A stretch of DNA of 39,841 bases from Propionibacteriaceae bacterium (GTDB lineage Bacteria > Actinomycetota > Actinomycetes > Propionibacteriales > Propionibacteriaceae), in assembly GCA_031254155.1 (NCBI GenBank), contig JAIRVA010000011.1, positions 1 through 39,841 on the forward strand. The letters are read 5' to 3'. Numbering within the stretch: the stretch's first letter is position 1; every line of letters starts with the position of its first letter. The position numbers were made by a program, and so were the translations under genes. The notes beneath the pieces are model-generated. The model ran no database searches, had not been told where the DNA came from, and worked only from the letters and a program-made list of their open reading frames with translations. Positions 15,496 to 23,819 of this stretch are shown one piece after another.

Positions 15496-16617
15496 ATGAC
15501 CACCGCCCACCCGACGGACCTGACCGGTCTGCTCGCCCACTCCCGTACTCTGATCACCGGGTTGCAGACCGCCAGCGGCGCCTATCCGGCCAGTCCGACC
15601 TTCTCCGCCTACCGGGGCTACTGCTGGTTCCGTGATGGTTCGTTCATCGCGGACGGGGTCTCAGTGGCGGGCGACGCGGATTCGGCGACCCGGTTCTTCG
15701 ACTGGTGCGCCCGCGTGATCGCCGACAACCGGCGCCAGATCGACAAGGTCGTCACCGCCGCCGCCCACGGTTCGCCGCTGCCGGACGCCGACATGCTGCC
15801 CGCCCGGTTCACAGTCGACGGACAGCCCGGGGACGACGAGTGGTGGGACTTCCAGCTCGACGGCTATGGTACGTGGCTGTGGGCCGTCGTCGAACACGCC
15901 CGTCGGCACCGGATCGGCGTCAGCCGGTGGGCCGACGCTATCAGCGCCACCGTCGACTACCTAGTCTCATCGTGGCGGCGGCCTTGCTTCGACTGGTGGG
16001 AAGAGCACAGCGAGGCCGTCCACATCTCAACCCTCGGTTGTATCAAGGCCGGGCTCGACGCAGCCCTGGGCACGGGGCTGCTCGACGCGGCGCAAGCTGA
16101 TCGCGCCCACCGGGCCAGCCGGGACATTGCCGGCCTCATCACGACGGGGGGAGTCGCCGACGGCCATCTGACCAAGTGGATTGGCTCCCCGCAACTGGAC
16201 GGCAGCCTGTCCGCGCTGCTCGCCCCGCTGGGCGTCATCAACCCCGCCTCCGCCCTGGGGCGGGGGACCATCGCCGCTATCGACGCTCAACTCGTCGCCG
16301 ACGGCGGCGTGTACCGCTTCCGCGCCGACACCTTCTTCGGTGGCGGCCGCTGGCCGCTTCTGACCTGCTTCCTCGGCCTGGCGAAACTCGCGGCCGGCGA
16401 CCCCGACGGGGCGCGGGCCTGCCTCGACTGGGCCGCGTCCACCGCCACCTCAGGCGGTGACCTCCCCGAACAAGTCGATGGCGGGCGGCTGCTCGACCCG
16501 GCCGCCAAGCAACAATGGATCGACCGCTGGGGCACCGTGGCCACGCCGCTGCTGTGGAGCCACGCCATGCTGCTGCGCCTCGCCGCGGACCTCGGTGTGA
16601 CGGGGGTCGCCGCATGA
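15496..16617 (+). CDS. GH15-family glycoside hydrolase, isomaltose glucohydrolase-like
   Basis: A 373-residue protein without signal peptide, so cytoplasmic. It has the (alpha/alpha)6 GH15 plan: GYCWFRDGSFIADG (residues 41-54, with Trp44, Arg46 and Asp47 of the substrate pocket), FDWWEEHSEAVH with Glu169/Glu170 as the likely general acid, LDGSLSALLAPLGVI, and GDLPEQVDGG with Glu325 as the likely general base, then PLLWSHAMLL. GH15 enzymes release beta-glucose from non-reducing ends. The short length without a starch-binding or beta-sandwich domain is closer to bacterial isomaltose glucohydrolases than to glucoamylases; that specificity is inferred. Start ATG at 15496 follows GGAAGGGAA at about 14 bases; the frame upstream is leader. 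Overlaps the GH31 gene by 4 bases. Confidence 0.8.
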   Translation: MTTAHPTDLTGLLAHSRTLITGLQTASGAYPASPTFSAYRGYCWFRDGSFIADGVSVAGDADSATRFFDWCARVIADNRRQIDKVVTAAAHGSPLPDADMLPARFTVDGQPGDDEWWDFQLDGYGTWLWAVVEHARRHRIGVSRWADAISATVDYLVSSWRRPCFDWWEEHSEAVHISTLGCIKAGLDAALGTGLLDAAQADRAHRASRDIAGLITTGGVADGHLTKWIGSPQLDGSLSALLAPLGVINPASALGRGTIAAIDAQLVADGGVYRFRADTFFGGGRWPLLTCFLGLAKLAAGDPDGARACLDWAASTATSGGDLPEQVDGGRLLDPAAKQQWIDRWGTVATPLLWSHAMLLRLAADLGVTGVAA

Positions 16618-18890
16618 TCCGGCACCGGCCCCTTGGCTCCGGCCACCCGTACTCACCCGACACCGAACAGCGCTGGCCGGTCGTCCCCGTCGTCGGCGAG
16701 CCGTTGCGCCTGGGAGTACGGACATCGGGGGACGTCCAGGTCGTCACAGTTGAACTAGTGGTCATGAGCAGTAATTCGCCCACGGTGATGGGGGCCAGCG
16801 CGGCGCTGGGCGGCGCGAAGACCCTCGACCTCACCCCGGTTCCCCGGTCCTCACGCGGCCAGACCACCGACGGCGGCCACCTGGCCTCCGCGCAGGCCCG
16901 CCAAGCCCGTCAAGCCGGCGGCTGGCAAGTCGACCTCCCCGCCGCCCCGGCGGGCGATCTCCGCTACCGGTTCACCGCCCGCCTGGGCGACGGCACCACG
17001 GAAACCACCCGCTGGTACACCGTCCGGGGGGCCGCCTGGCGGCCCGCCGCCGACACCGCAGTGGGCGTCGGTACGGACATCCGGCGACCGGTTCCGGGCA
17101 GCGTCGAGGTGCTGGACGACGGCGAGCGTATTCACCGGGTCCGCCTCGCCCTACCGCTGGCGTCCGGTGAACACGTCACCGGCTTCGGGGAACGCTACGA
17201 CACCGTCGATCAGCGCGGCCTCACCCTGGACAACCAGGTCTTCGAGCAGTACAAGAGCCAGGGCGCGCACCGCCGTACCTACCTGCCCATGCCGTTCGCA
17301 CACGTCGTCGGCGGTGACGGGTGGGGCTTCCACGTCCCAACCACCCGCCGCGTCTGGTTCGACGTTGGCCACACCACGGCTGACCGCTTGGTGATCGAAG
17401 CCGAAACCGACACCTTGTCTGACGCCGAGGTCCAACTCAGCCTGGCGGTCTACTCGGGCAGTCCCGCCGAGGTACTCGACCAGTTCCTGGCCGAGGTCGG
17501 ACGGCCCGCCGAACTGCCCGCCTGGGTGTTCCGCCTCTGGGCCTCCGGCAACGAATGGAACACTCAGGCCGAGATCGGCCGGCAAGCCGCCCTCCACACC
17601 CAGTACGGCATCCCCGTCGGCAACATCGTCATCGAGGCCTGGAGCGACGAAACCACCTTCACCTGCTTCAGGGACGCCCAGTACGACGTTCACGCCGACG
17701 GAAGCCCCCACCGCCTGGGCGACTTCACGTTCCCGCCCGACGGGGCCTGGCCCGACCCGAAGGGGATGGTCGATTCCCTGCATGACCAGGACATTCGCGT
17801 TCATCTGTGGCAAATCCCCCTGCTCAAGACCCGTCCCCACCCCACCGGCCAGGCCAAGGCCGACGTCCACGCCGCCATCCGCGACAACGTCCTGGTCCGC
17901 GAGACCGCGACGGACGGGACGCTGCGCCCGTACCGAAACCGGGGCTGGTGGTTCCCGCTCGGTCTCATGCCCGACCTCACCGACCGGCGCGCCGCCGACT
18001 GGTGGACCGCCAGACGGCGCTACCTGGTCGAGGAGGTCGGCATCGACGGGTTCAAGACCGACGGTGGCGAACACGCCTGGGGCCGCGATCTGGTGTATCT
18101 CGACGGCGCCCACGGCGACGCGAGAAACAACGCCTACCCGGTGGCGTACGCCGCCGCCTACGGACGCCTCCTGGAGTCGTGCGGCAAGGCGCCGGTCACC
18201 TTCTCCCGGTCCGGGTACGCCGGTTCGCAGGCCCACGGGGCGTTCTGGGCCGGCGACGAGAATTCCACCTGGGAGGCATTCCGCTGGTCCATGATCGCCG
18301 GACTGGGCGCCGCCAGTTGTGGCATCGTCTACTGGGGCTGGGACATCGCCGGATTCTCCGGCCCCGTCCCCGACGCCGAACTGTACGTCCGGGCGATGGC
18401 CGCCAGTGCCTTCCTGCCCATCATGCAGTACCACTCCGAGTACAACCACCACCGCTCGCCGTCCCGCGACCGTACCCCGTGGAACATCGCGGAGCAAACC
18501 GGCGAAGCCAGTGTGATCGAGGAAGTCCGCCAGATCGTGGCTGTGCGCGAACGCCTCGTCGGCTATCTGGCCGAGCAGGCCCGCCGCACTCTCGCCACCA
18601 GCCGTCCGCTGTTGCGCCCACTGTTTTTCGACCACCCGGACGATCCTGCGATCTGGGAACACCCGGTCCAGTGGACACTCGGCGACCATATCCTCGTCGC
18701 ACCCGTCCTCGCCCCCGGGCAGACCGCCTGGCCGGTGTACCTGCCGGCCGGACACTGGATTGACGCCTGGACCGGCGAGCCCCACGAAGGCCGACGAGTC
18801 ATCACCGCCCACGTACCCCGCCATCACGCGCCCGCCTACGTTGACGCCGGCCAATGGCCGACGCTGCAGGCCGTCTTCCGAGGCGAGTAG
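16614..18890 (+). CDS. GH31-family alpha-glucosidase or related enzyme
   Basis: A 758-residue protein from ATG at 16614, overlapping the GH15 stop (ATGA). Order of parts: N-terminal beta-sandwich (1-330, with GFGERYDTVDQRGLTLDNQV), then the TIM barrel with IDGFKTDGGE (nucleophile Asp483) and FSRSGYAGSQAHGAFWAGDENSTW (acid/base Asp548), then a C-terminal beta domain. No signal peptide, so it works in the cytoplasm on imported sugar. GH31 retaining enzymes cleave alpha-glucosides, alpha-xylosides or other alpha-linked sugars. The partner GH15 and the CUT1 importer make isomalto- or similar alpha-gluco-oligosaccharides the best guess. It is the last gene of the operon and is followed by a GC-rich hairpin. 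Confidence 0.88.
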   Translation: MIRHRPLGSGHPYSPDTEQRWPVVPVVGEPLRLGVRTSGDVQVVTVELVVMSSNSPTVMGASAALGGAKTLDLTPVPRSSRGQTTDGGHLASAQARQARQAGGWQVDLPAAPAGDLRYRFTARLGDGTTETTRWYTVRGAAWRPAADTAVGVGTDIRRPVPGSVEVLDDGERIHRVRLALPLASGEHVTGFGERYDTVDQRGLTLDNQVFEQYKSQGAHRRTYLPMPFAHVVGGDGWGFHVPTTRRVWFDVGHTTADRLVIEAETDTLSDAEVQLSLAVYSGSPAEVLDQFLAEVGRPAELPAWVFRLWASGNEWNTQAEIGRQAALHTQYGIPVGNIVIEAWSDETTFTCFRDAQYDVHADGSPHRLGDFTFPPDGAWPDPKGMVDSLHDQDIRVHLWQIPLLKTRPHPTGQAKADVHAAIRDNVLVRETATDGTLRPYRNRGWWFPLGLMPDLTDRRAADWWTARRRYLVEEVGIDGFKTDGGEHAWGRDLVYLDGAHGDARNNAYPVAYAAAYGRLLESCGKAPVTFSRSGYAGSQAHGAFWAGDENSTWEAFRWSMIAGLGAASCGIVYWGWDIAGFSGPVPDAELYVRAMAASAFLPIMQYHSEYNHHRSPSRDRTPWNIAEQTGEASVIEEVRQIVAVRERLVGYLAEQARRTLATSRPLLRPLFFDHPDDPAIWEHPVQWTLGDHILVAPVLAPGQTAWPVYLPAGHWIDAWTGEPHEGRRVITAHVPRHHAPAYVDAGQWPTLQAVFRGE

Positions 18891-18902
18891 CGCCCGTACG
18901 CC

Positions 18903-18928
18903 GGGCGGCGGGGCGGCGCCCCGCGCCC
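18903..18928 (+). terminator. GC-rich hairpin at the end of the sugar operon
   Basis: GGGCGGCGGGGC (18903-18914) folds on GCCCCGCGCCC (18918-18928) with a 3-base loop and one bulge, 13 bases after the GH31 stop. There is no clear T-run; GC-rich hairpins without one are common at actinobacterial operon ends. Confidence 0.6.
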
Positions 18929-18963
18929 ACGTTGCGTGGCCTACCAATGCCTGATCGATTCGT

Positions 18964-19635
18964 CTACGGCAGCGGCGGTCCAGGCTTCGGGGGTGGGCCA
19001 AGTATCTTGCCTGGCGAGGTGACCGCGAGTCGCCCAAAGACATAGTTCCTGCCTGCTCCGATACCGACGCCGATGGCGAAAGGAACCTGCTTGCCGCAGA
19101 CGAGGAGTCCTTGCTTGGTACCGTACTTGGTGACGAAGTAACGTCCCAGGGTTTTGTTGGCGGCCTTAATCGCCTCCGTTGGGATCGCTTACACTATCTT
19201 TCTTCCCCAGTAAGGGGCGGTGCGCCCGATCAACGGCTTCAGTACGGTCTTCGCAGTACTATCACCAACGAGTGCCACAGTGACCAACAGCCGTCGGCTC
19301 TCGTAGTCTTCGGCATCGGTACCGTGGACTTCGGCGGCGGACAGGGTGTACAAGACTGAGGTTTCCAGGAACGTGAGAAGGTCGGCCAAGGCGACGGGAA
19401 CCTGAACGAGCCCGTTGGGGATGATTGCCGCCGCACCAGCACCAACTCCTGTGACGGTGACCGTGCCCAGGTACCATTTCCCCACATAGGCGAGGAGCTC
19501 TCCGGGAGGTTTGTCGGGGTGCACCCGCCGCAAGCGTGCGACGTACTCCGTCCCCAACGGGTATGGGGTCTCCAGAGCCTTGTTTGGGCCCGCAGCTAAG
19601 GCGGCCTCGGGATCAAGTTTTCTGATATCCGACAC
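18964..19635 (-). pseudogene. EcsC-family protein gene interrupted by an in-frame TAA
   Basis: Reading from GTG at 19635, 148 codons end in TAA at 19189-19191, but the same frame then continues for 74 sense codons to TAG at 18964-18966 without any shift. The upstream part (VGKWYLGTVTVTGVGAGAAAIIPNG, VALADLLTFLETSVLYTLSAAEVHG) and the downstream part (KQVPFAIGVGIGAGRNYVFGRLAV) together match the layout of EcsC-family proteins, about 220 residues with hydrophobic Gly-rich helices. EcsC proteins are membrane-associated and of unclear function. The residues after the stop still look protein-like, so the mutation is recent, is a sequencing error, or the stop is read through. The gene diverges from the methyltransferase cassette. 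Confidence 0.7.
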
Positions 19636-19782
19636 TGACTCGTTGTGGCACTCTTTCGTTTCGAGCGACGGGTGGACCTTGGGGACGGAACTGAAAGGGG
19701 GCCGGTTGTGGTCGTATCAGCCACGCGGAAGCGCCTCTTTGGCGCTAAACTGAGATTACACTCTTCGACATGACGATGGAGG

Positions 19783-20889
19783 ATGATGCGAGACGAGGGT
19801 GGACTCTCCGTGATACCAGAGGTTTCGGCGTCGCCAAGTGTTCCTCCGATTGTCATCGATTTCTTTAGTGGGTGTGGGGGAACGAGTGCCGGGCTACGGA
19901 GAGCGGGCTTACGCATCGTGGCCGCTGTCGACTTCGACCCAGCCGCATCGGCAACCTATCGGGCGAACTTTCCAGAAGCCGAGTTCCACGAGATTGATGT
20001 ACGTAAACTCCCTCTCAATTCCTTTGACCACTTGATGGAAGCCGATACGCCGATTGTTTTCTCCGCGTGTGCGCCTTGCCAGCCGTATAGTTCTATGCGC
20101 CCTCGTGACTCGCGTCAGCGGCCTCGTGAGAGATCGTTGCTCCTGTCGCTCCTCCCATTTGTCGATCGCTTGTGGCCAGACTCGATTGTCGTGGAAAACG
20201 TTCCGGGGTTACAGAAGGTTTCCGGAGCTTCTACATGGAATCGTTTTCTGCGGCATCTTGAACGCGGGGGGTACTCCATTCGATGGGATGTTGTTGATTG
20301 CCGTAACTACGGCGTGCCGCAGCGGCGGCGGAGGTTGGTCCTTCTAGCTTCTCGCCACGGAGGAGTCGACCTACCCGCTGCTACGCATGGGGTGGGTGGG
20401 CGGCCCTACTCCACTGTGCGAGACTGGATCGGGCATCTGCCGCCGCTAGATGCCGGTGAGACCTGTGCTGAGGACCCTATTCACCGAGCGGGCAGGTTGG
20501 GAGAGCAGAACCTCCGGCGTATCATGGCGACCCCTGAAGGGGGAAGTAGATCGGATTGGCCCGCAGAACTCTGGCTGGAGTGCCATAAGCGCGCCAAAGG
20601 GCATCAAGACTCTTACGGTCGAATGCGGTTTGACGAGTCTGCCCCGGTGCTGACCACCAAATGTACTGACATCACAAACGGGAGATATGGGCATCCGAGT
20701 CAGAACCGAGGCCTGAGCGTCAGGGAGGCGGCTCTGCTCCAGACTTTTCCACAAGATTTCACATTCATCGGAGGGCTCCGATCAATGACCAAACAGATTG
20801 GTAACGCGGTTCCTGTTCTCGTAGCGGAGGCGATGGGGCGGCAGGTTGCTCAGCATCTTCAAACAGAGCGGGCAGCGCGCAATGGCTGA
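19783..20889 (+). CDS. C5 DNA cytosine methyltransferase of a GHKL/two-component cassette
   Basis: A 368-residue enzyme that methylates cytosine at C5 within a specific site, using S-adenosylmethionine. The conserved motifs are in order: I, IDFFSGCGGTSAGL (25-38); IV, ACAPCQPYS with catalytic Cys99; VI, ENV at 138-140; VIII, QRRRR at 180-184; X, QIGNAVPVLVAEAMG near 341-355. The target-recognition region between VIII and IX is short, so the recognised site cannot be guessed. The start is uncertain: ATG at 19783 and 19786 sit too close to GGAGG (19778-19782), and GTG at 19811 is possible. It overlaps the next gene by 8 bases. Base composition is visibly lower in GC than the operons around it, suggesting transfer. 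Confidence 0.92.
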   Translation: MMRDEGGLSVIPEVSASPSVPPIVIDFFSGCGGTSAGLRRAGLRIVAAVDFDPAASATYRANFPEAEFHEIDVRKLPLNSFDHLMEADTPIVFSACAPCQPYSSMRPRDSRQRPRERSLLLSLLPFVDRLWPDSIVVENVPGLQKVSGASTWNRFLRHLERGGYSIRWDVVDCRNYGVPQRRRRLVLLASRHGGVDLPAATHGVGGRPYSTVRDWIGHLPPLDAGETCAEDPIHRAGRLGEQNLRRIMATPEGGSRSDWPAELWLECHKRAKGHQDSYGRMRFDESAPVLTTKCTDITNGRYGHPSQNRGLSVREAALLQTFPQDFTFIGGLRSMTKQIGNAVPVLVAEAMGRQVAQHLQTERAARNG

Positions 20890-23818
20890 GTTTCGCGCGA
20901 GTGCGCGGACAGTGGACATGCTGGGTAGGCAGCAGATCGCGGGCGTTCCCACCGCAATCAGCGAGTTGTACAAGAATGCACACGACGCGTATGCGACGGT
21001 CGCGGAAGCTGACTTCGTTCGTTACAAAGGCGTCTTCGTCCTCCGAGACAATGGAGACGGCATGTCGCGTACGGACTTCGAGGGGAGATGGTTGACGCTG
21101 GGCACCTCATCCAAGTCCGCTACAAGCTCTCTTCGTGTCGATACTGCGCGCCCGCGTAGAGCGATTCTTGGTGAAAAAGGAATCGGACGGCTTGCGATCG
21201 CTGCTATTGGTCCACAGACTTTGGTGGTGACTAAGGCTCGAGGGCACAAGCGCGTCGCCGCGCTTGTTCACTGGGGCGTGTTCGAGTTAGCGCATGCAAG
21301 CCTTTCGGAGATCAAGGTGCCAGTGGTTGAGCTCGAACCCAGCCAGGGACCGGATGTGCGGGAGATGAGTCACCAGATACTTGCCAACGTTCGTCATCTC
21401 GTGACTGACGACGATCCCGGACTGTATGACAGGATTCACCAGGACTTGCGCCGATGGTCCGAAGTTGGTCTGGACGAAGTCACGGCTGCGGCAGGAGTCG
21501 ACCTTGCGGCGTTCGAGCCGGGTACGGCTTTCGTGATTGTTCCGACGTCACCTGACTTGGAAGCCGATCTGGAGGCCCCACCAAAGGAGGCCGCACCATT
21601 GCTGAGAACTCTCATCGGGTTTGCCAACACGATGACTCCAGGTCATTCTGTACCCGAACTAAAGACAGTTTTTCGGTACCACCGTGCTCCCGACGATGTT
21701 CGAGATCTCATCGAAGACCAAGAGTTCTTCACTGTAGACGAATTTCGGAAGGCTGATCATCACTTCGAGGGGGAGTTTGACGAGTATGGTCAGTTCCGAG
21801 GGACCGTGTCGGTGTTTGATGGTCCCCCACAGTCTTACCCCCTCCCTTGGAGTCCGGCGCGTGGTGTGCGAACCCGCTGCGGCCCGTTTCGCCTTCACCT
21901 GGCCTACGTTCAGGGAGTTGCCAAGTCCTCGCGCCTTGAGGCGAACGACTTCGTCGCGATCGGGGAGAAGCTCGATTGCTATGGCGGCTTGTACATCTAC
22001 AGGAATGGTGTTCGAGTACTTCCCTATGGGGATAGTAGTTTCGACTGGCTTGATGTTGAGAAGCAGCGCACTAAATCAGCATCAGATCATTTCTTTTCGT
22101 ATCGCCGGATGTTCGGTGCCGTTGAGATTACGAGAGAGAGGAATAGCCAACTCCGGGAGAAAGCAGGGCGTGAAGGTTTCGCGACGAACGAAGCATACCG
22201 TCAGTTTCGGGAGATCCTGAAGAACTTTCTGACGCAAGTCGCGAACGAGTTTTTCCGTGAGGGCGGACCTCAGGCCGAAGCCTGGGAAGAAGGAAAACTG
22301 GCAAATGAGCGAATGGACAAGGCGAGGCGAGTTCGGAGCAAACAAGTGCGAGCGCGGCGTACCGAGTACAGTGGCGCGCTGGATCGCTTTTTTGAGGAGG
22401 TAAACGCTGGAGTGCCTGAGGCCAAAGTGGAGCGAATCCTGGGAGATCTCCGCCTCGAAGTGGGGCATGCTCAAGTGACCGAAGATCCGTCGACAGCGGT
22501 TGACCTGTTGGTACGCGCAGAACTGAGTGCACGCTCCCAACTCCGAGAACTTGTGTCAAGCCTTCAAGTGCGACGACCCCGCGGAGTTGCGCTTAGTGGG
22601 ATTCTGACTAGACGATCTAGGCTCTATGACGAGACTCGGGTCGACATTCTCGAGTCCGTGTTGCGGCCTGCTGAGCAACAGGTGGATGAAACACTCTCAG
22701 TGGTGGACCTTCAACTAGACCGAGCCGTTCATCGCCGTCTGCGATTTGATCAATCGGTCTTGCAGGCAGTAGATGAGTCGCGAGACATGGTCAGTGGGGC
22801 GAGAGGTGATCTACAGAAGCAGGCTGCGCAAGTCGCTGATCGGATAAAGGAACTAGTTGGCGAGGCTCGAAAAGCGGTTGAGATGGAAGCGGTGGCGGTG
22901 CTACAGCAGGCGGCAACGACTGAGCTTTCGTGTCTTACTGATCCGGAGTTCGCGCGATTGAGGAATGAGTTGGAGACCCGTGTCAGGGCTATGGCGGGTT
23001 CTCAGCTTGATGCGTTGCGTGCGGTCGAGGAGCAGTTGCGTTCAGTGGTCTGGGCGGCGGAAGATGAGAACGGGGGTACGGCCTCCTTGCTGGACCAGGT
23101 GGAGCAACTCGAAGAACGCGTTGAAGTACTTACCGATCGTGCATCCCAGGATTTTGAGCTTGTTCAGATCGGGCTAGCGGTTAATATCGTGACTCACGAG
23201 TTCGAGAACAGCATCCGATCCGTTCGTGAGAACCTGCGACGTCTCAAAGTCTGGGCGCAAGAGAACGCGAGCTTGCGACCCCTTTACAGCGATCTCCGAA
23301 CATCCTTTGAACATCTCGATGGGTACCTGCGGCTCTTCACACCGCTTCACCGGCGTCTGTACCGTGAACCGGTGGAGATCGCTGGAACCGACGTGGTGAG
23401 ATACCTGAGCGACGTGTTCGAGCGGCGACTGATTGAGGAAGGAGTGGAACTGAACGCGACAGCGGCGTTTCAGAGCATGCGTGTACGAATGTTCCCGTCC
23501 ACATTATACGCAGTGTTGGTGAACCTAGTTGACAATGCGGTGTACTGGGTTGCGCAGTACTCTGGAACCCGAGAGATAACTCTCGACAAGTCGGAGGGAT
23601 TGATCTCCGTGACTGACTCAGGTCGCGGCGTTAGTCTCGGTGATGAGGAAGTGGTGTTTGAGCAGGGGTTCTCCCGGAAACCGGCCGGATCGGGGTATGG
23701 GCTTTTTGTGGCCCGTGAGGTGTTGCGTCGTGACGGAGCCGACGTTCGGCTCGCACCGCCAAGTGCGGATCGCGGCGCTCGTTTCGAGATACTTCTTCCT
23801 GACGGAGGCGAGAAGTAA
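20882..23818 (+). CDS. Large protein with MORC/Hsp90-type GHKL ATPase at the N-terminus and HEF-type histidine kinase at the C-terminus
   Basis: A 978-residue protein. N-terminal GHKL ATPase: ISELYKNAHDAY (Glu28, Asn32, Asp35), RDNGDGM (Asp56-Met61) and LGEKGIGRLA (97-102), the arrangement of Hsp90/MutL/MORC ATPases, followed by a presumed S5-like domain to about 400. Residues about 420-760 are charged and helical, probably a long coiled coil. Then a dimerisation helix with VTHEFENSIRSVRENLRRL (His772), an H-box with His-Glu-Phe, and a second GHKL domain: LVNLVDNAVYW (879-889), VTDSGRGV (910-917) and GSGYGLFVAREVL (936-948). The C-terminal half is thus a histidine kinase. ATG at 20882 overlaps the methyltransferase stop, and the next gene starts 1 base after this stop. 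GHKL ATPases tied to methyltransferases are known in restriction-like systems; phosphotransfer to the receiver protein is inferred. Confidence 0.85.
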   Translation: MAEFRASARTVDMLGRQQIAGVPTAISELYKNAHDAYATVAEADFVRYKGVFVLRDNGDGMSRTDFEGRWLTLGTSSKSATSSLRVDTARPRRAILGEKGIGRLAIAAIGPQTLVVTKARGHKRVAALVHWGVFELAHASLSEIKVPVVELEPSQGPDVREMSHQILANVRHLVTDDDPGLYDRIHQDLRRWSEVGLDEVTAAAGVDLAAFEPGTAFVIVPTSPDLEADLEAPPKEAAPLLRTLIGFANTMTPGHSVPELKTVFRYHRAPDDVRDLIEDQEFFTVDEFRKADHHFEGEFDEYGQFRGTVSVFDGPPQSYPLPWSPARGVRTRCGPFRLHLAYVQGVAKSSRLEANDFVAIGEKLDCYGGLYIYRNGVRVLPYGDSSFDWLDVEKQRTKSASDHFFSYRRMFGAVEITRERNSQLREKAGREGFATNEAYRQFREILKNFLTQVANEFFREGGPQAEAWEEGKLANERMDKARRVRSKQVRARRTEYSGALDRFFEEVNAGVPEAKVERILGDLRLEVGHAQVTEDPSTAVDLLVRAELSARSQLRELVSSLQVRRPRGVALSGILTRRSRLYDETRVDILESVLRPAEQQVDETLSVVDLQLDRAVHRRLRFDQSVLQAVDESRDMVSGARGDLQKQAAQVADRIKELVGEARKAVEMEAVAVLQQAATTELSCLTDPEFARLRNELETRVRAMAGSQLDALRAVEEQLRSVVWAAEDENGGTASLLDQVEQLEERVEVLTDRASQDFELVQIGLAVNIVTHEFENSIRSVRENLRRLKVWAQENASLRPLYSDLRTSFEHLDGYLRLFTPLHRRLYREPVEIAGTDVVRYLSDVFERRLIEEGVELNATAAFQSMRVRMFPSTLYAVLVNLVDNAVYWVAQYSGTREITLDKSEGLISVTDSGRGVSLGDEEVVFEQGFSRKPAGSGYGLFVAREVLRRDGADVRLAPPSADRGARFEILLPDGGEK

Positions 23819-23819
23819 C

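Noticed and set aside
17151..19043. A 630-codon open frame on the minus strand
   Set aside because: It is antisense to the GH31 gene, whose catalytic motifs are in order on the plus strand; long antisense frames are common in high-GC DNA.
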